Below are positions 24,724-25,806 of a stretch of DNA of 25,806 nucleotides, in pieces. The stretch lies in assembly GCA_900766195.1 (NCBI GenBank), contig CAAFUN010000154.1:1-25806 (forward strand), given 5' to 3'. The stretch is from an uncultured Bacteroides sp. (GTDB lineage: Bacteria > Bacteroidota > Bacteroidia > Bacteroidales > Bacteroidaceae). The notes under the pieces were generated by a model. It was not told the DNA's origin and ran no database searches. It worked only from the letters and a program-made list of their open reading frames with translations. Numbering within the stretch: position 1 is the first letter of the stretch; every line of letters starts with the position of its first letter. The position numbers and the translations under genes were made by a program.

Positions 24724-25581
24724 ATGAAAAAATCAATCATTTTTTGCGTCTTTCTGCTAGCCTCAATATTCATTGTAAAGGCTCAGTTTTACGAATCTCC
24801 ATTTTATATGTCTCCTTCTACGAAGTCTGATGTTTTAGATCTTGCATTTATCAAAATCACATATAAACTGACTTATGTGAAAAACACTGAGCACCCCGAT
24901 GTAAAAGACTCCGATGTAGAAGTTCTGCTTATCGGGAAAAATTATTCAAAGTATTATAGCAGCCAATATGAGGACTACAACAAAGAGATTTACAAAGGAA
25001 GTTATTATGACGGAATCCCAAACCCACCTTCGGGCACATTAGGTATGGAAATTATAAAGAACAACCTTGAGAATAAGCTTATATACACTGAGTTGAAAAC
25101 CCATCCTTTCGAGCAAAACTTTATGTACAAAGAAGAAATTCCCCGGATGAATTGGCAGATAAGTGCTGAAAAAAAGACAATAGCTTCCTATACCTGTACT
25201 AAAGCAACTACAACGTTTAGAGGACGTACATATGAAGCTTGGTTTTCTCCGGAGATACCAATCCCCAACGGACCTTGGAAATTTAGTGGACTTCCAGGAC
25301 TTATATTGAGTATTGCAGATAGTAAAAATGAGTATCACTTCGAATGTATTGGCATTGAGAATTTAATAAAACAGAAACCGATCGTTTTGTATAAATTGAA
25401 ATATGAAAACACAACTCACGATAAATTTTTGCGTTATTGCCAACAATATCATAATGATGTAGTACCTTATGCAAAAGCGGCAGGAGGAGCCTCTTTTAAT
25501 GCAAAGTCCATGACTGACGTAAGCGTAGATCAAGAATATAAATCTTTAAAGCAACCTTTTAATTCGATAGAACAAGAATAA
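24724..25581 (+). CDS. GLPGLI family protein
   Basis: Exported protein of 285 residues with a type I signal peptide (cut near VKAQ, residue 20). It contains the name-giving motif GLPGLI at residues 189-194 (WKFSGLPGLILSI). Other conserved features are IASYTCTKATTTFRGRTYEAWFSPEIPIPNGP just before it, given by key residues Cys, RxY and AWFxPxIPxxxGP at about 157-184. The family is found in Bacteroidetes and its biochemical function is unknown to me. It begins 22 bases after the TonB-receptor-like gene and is surely co-transcribed with it. The family is known to sit beside such receptors, so a periplasmic or outer-membrane accessory role is inferred. Confidence 0.9.
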   Translation: MKKSIIFCVFLLASIFIVKAQFYESPFYMSPSTKSDVLDLAFIKITYKLTYVKNTEHPDVKDSDVEVLLIGKNYSKYYSSQYEDYNKEIYKGSYYDGIPNPPSGTLGMEIIKNNLENKLIYTELKTHPFEQNFMYKEEIPRMNWQISAEKKTIASYTCTKATTTFRGRTYEAWFSPEIPIPNGPWKFSGLPGLILSIADSKNEYHFECIGIENLIKQKPIVLYKLKYENTTHDKFLRYCQQYHNDVVPYAKAAGGASFNAKSMTDVSVDQEYKSLKQPFNSIEQE

Positions 25582-25718
25582 AAAAATACCTAATGAAAAT
25601 AGCGACATATATTCTTTATGTGCAAAAGTGATATTGATTATTTAGAAGTGCAACTCTGGCTTCAAAACCATCCAATTGCTAATAAAATGAAAGCAGCTAC
25701 AGCTCCTGAGAGGGGTAT

Positions 25719-25765
25719 AAAAAAGAGAGGGAGTTTGTCTCCTCTAGTGAAGAAACAAACTCCCT
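25719..25765 (-). terminator. Rho-independent terminator of the rRNA operon
   Basis: AGGGAGTTTGT (25728-25738) and ACAAACTCCCT (25755-25765) form a perfect 11-bp stem. Read on the minus strand it is followed by CTCTTTTTTATA, so it ends transcription coming from the 5S gene at the right edge. On the + strand it lacks a T-run and would be a weak stop for the GLPGLI transcript. Confidence 0.88.
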
Positions 25766-25772
25766 GATAAAA

Positions 25773-25806
25773 CGGCGACTACCTACTCTCCCACTGTTAC
25801 GCAGTA
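25773..25806 (-). rRNA. 5S ribosomal RNA, 3' end (partial)
   Basis: The minus strand reads TACTGCGTAACAGTGGGAGA followed by GTAGGTAGTCGCCG, which is the 3' part of a Bacteroides-type 5S rRNA. Only about 34 bases lie in the window and the gene runs off the right edge. The terminator just beyond it fits the end of an rRNA operon on the minus strand. The exact 3' end is approximate. Confidence 0.88.

Overview
The window looks like chromosomal DNA of a Bacteroidales bacterium, most likely Bacteroides. The evidence is a ribosomal protein S16 with a long Lys/Ala/Glu tail, promoters of the Bacteroides type (TTTG/TTTC, 18-19 bases, TAnnTTTG), a lack of Shine-Dalgarno sequences, a GT3 glycogen synthase paired with a short glycogen phosphorylase, a GLPGLI-family protein beside a TonB-receptor-like protein, and a 5S rRNA 3' end of Bacteroides type at the right edge. 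No transposase, integrase, CRISPR array or tRNA is visible.

Left part (1-6643, all +): a repeat-like, hairpin-rich leader precedes an altronate dehydratase (uxaA). It is followed by rpsP with its own promoter and terminator, a TlpA-like thioredoxin lipoprotein with a terminator, and the anaerobic ribonucleotide reductase pair nrdD-nrdG.

Middle (6645-12967, +): a strong promoter starts a three-gene inner-membrane operon made of a split ThrE-type amino-acid exporter (two overlapping genes) and a DUF6064-like membrane protein. A second promoter leads into a cobalamin riboswitch, and directly behind it lies a three-gene biotin-dependent acyl-CoA carboxylase operon (biotin carboxylase, biotin carrier, carboxyltransferase). 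A gene-poor stretch of about 700 bases follows, with two tandem GC-rich hairpins and helically spaced direct repeats.

Minus-strand block (13488-20340): gpmA with a clear terminator, an unknown secreted protein, then a glycogen pair (glgP downstream of a GT3 glycogen synthase) driven by one promoter and closed by a terminator. A possible small ORF lies between glgP and that terminator. A free methionine-(R)-sulfoxide reductase has its own promoter element. Glycogen synthase, phosphorylase and phosphoglycerate mutase place storage-glucan turnover next to lower glycolysis.

Right part (20500-25806): a Gfo/Idh/MocA oxidoreductase with a promoter and a leader of about 180 bases, then a TonB-receptor-like outer-membrane protein paired with a GLPGLI protein. 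These converge on the terminator and 3' end of a minus-strand rRNA operon.

The most interesting item is the B12 riboswitch in front of an acyl-CoA carboxylase rather than a B12 transporter or synthesis gene. No clearly new multi-gene system was found. The noncoding repeats at 12886-13147 and the small ORF after glgP are the least explained pieces.
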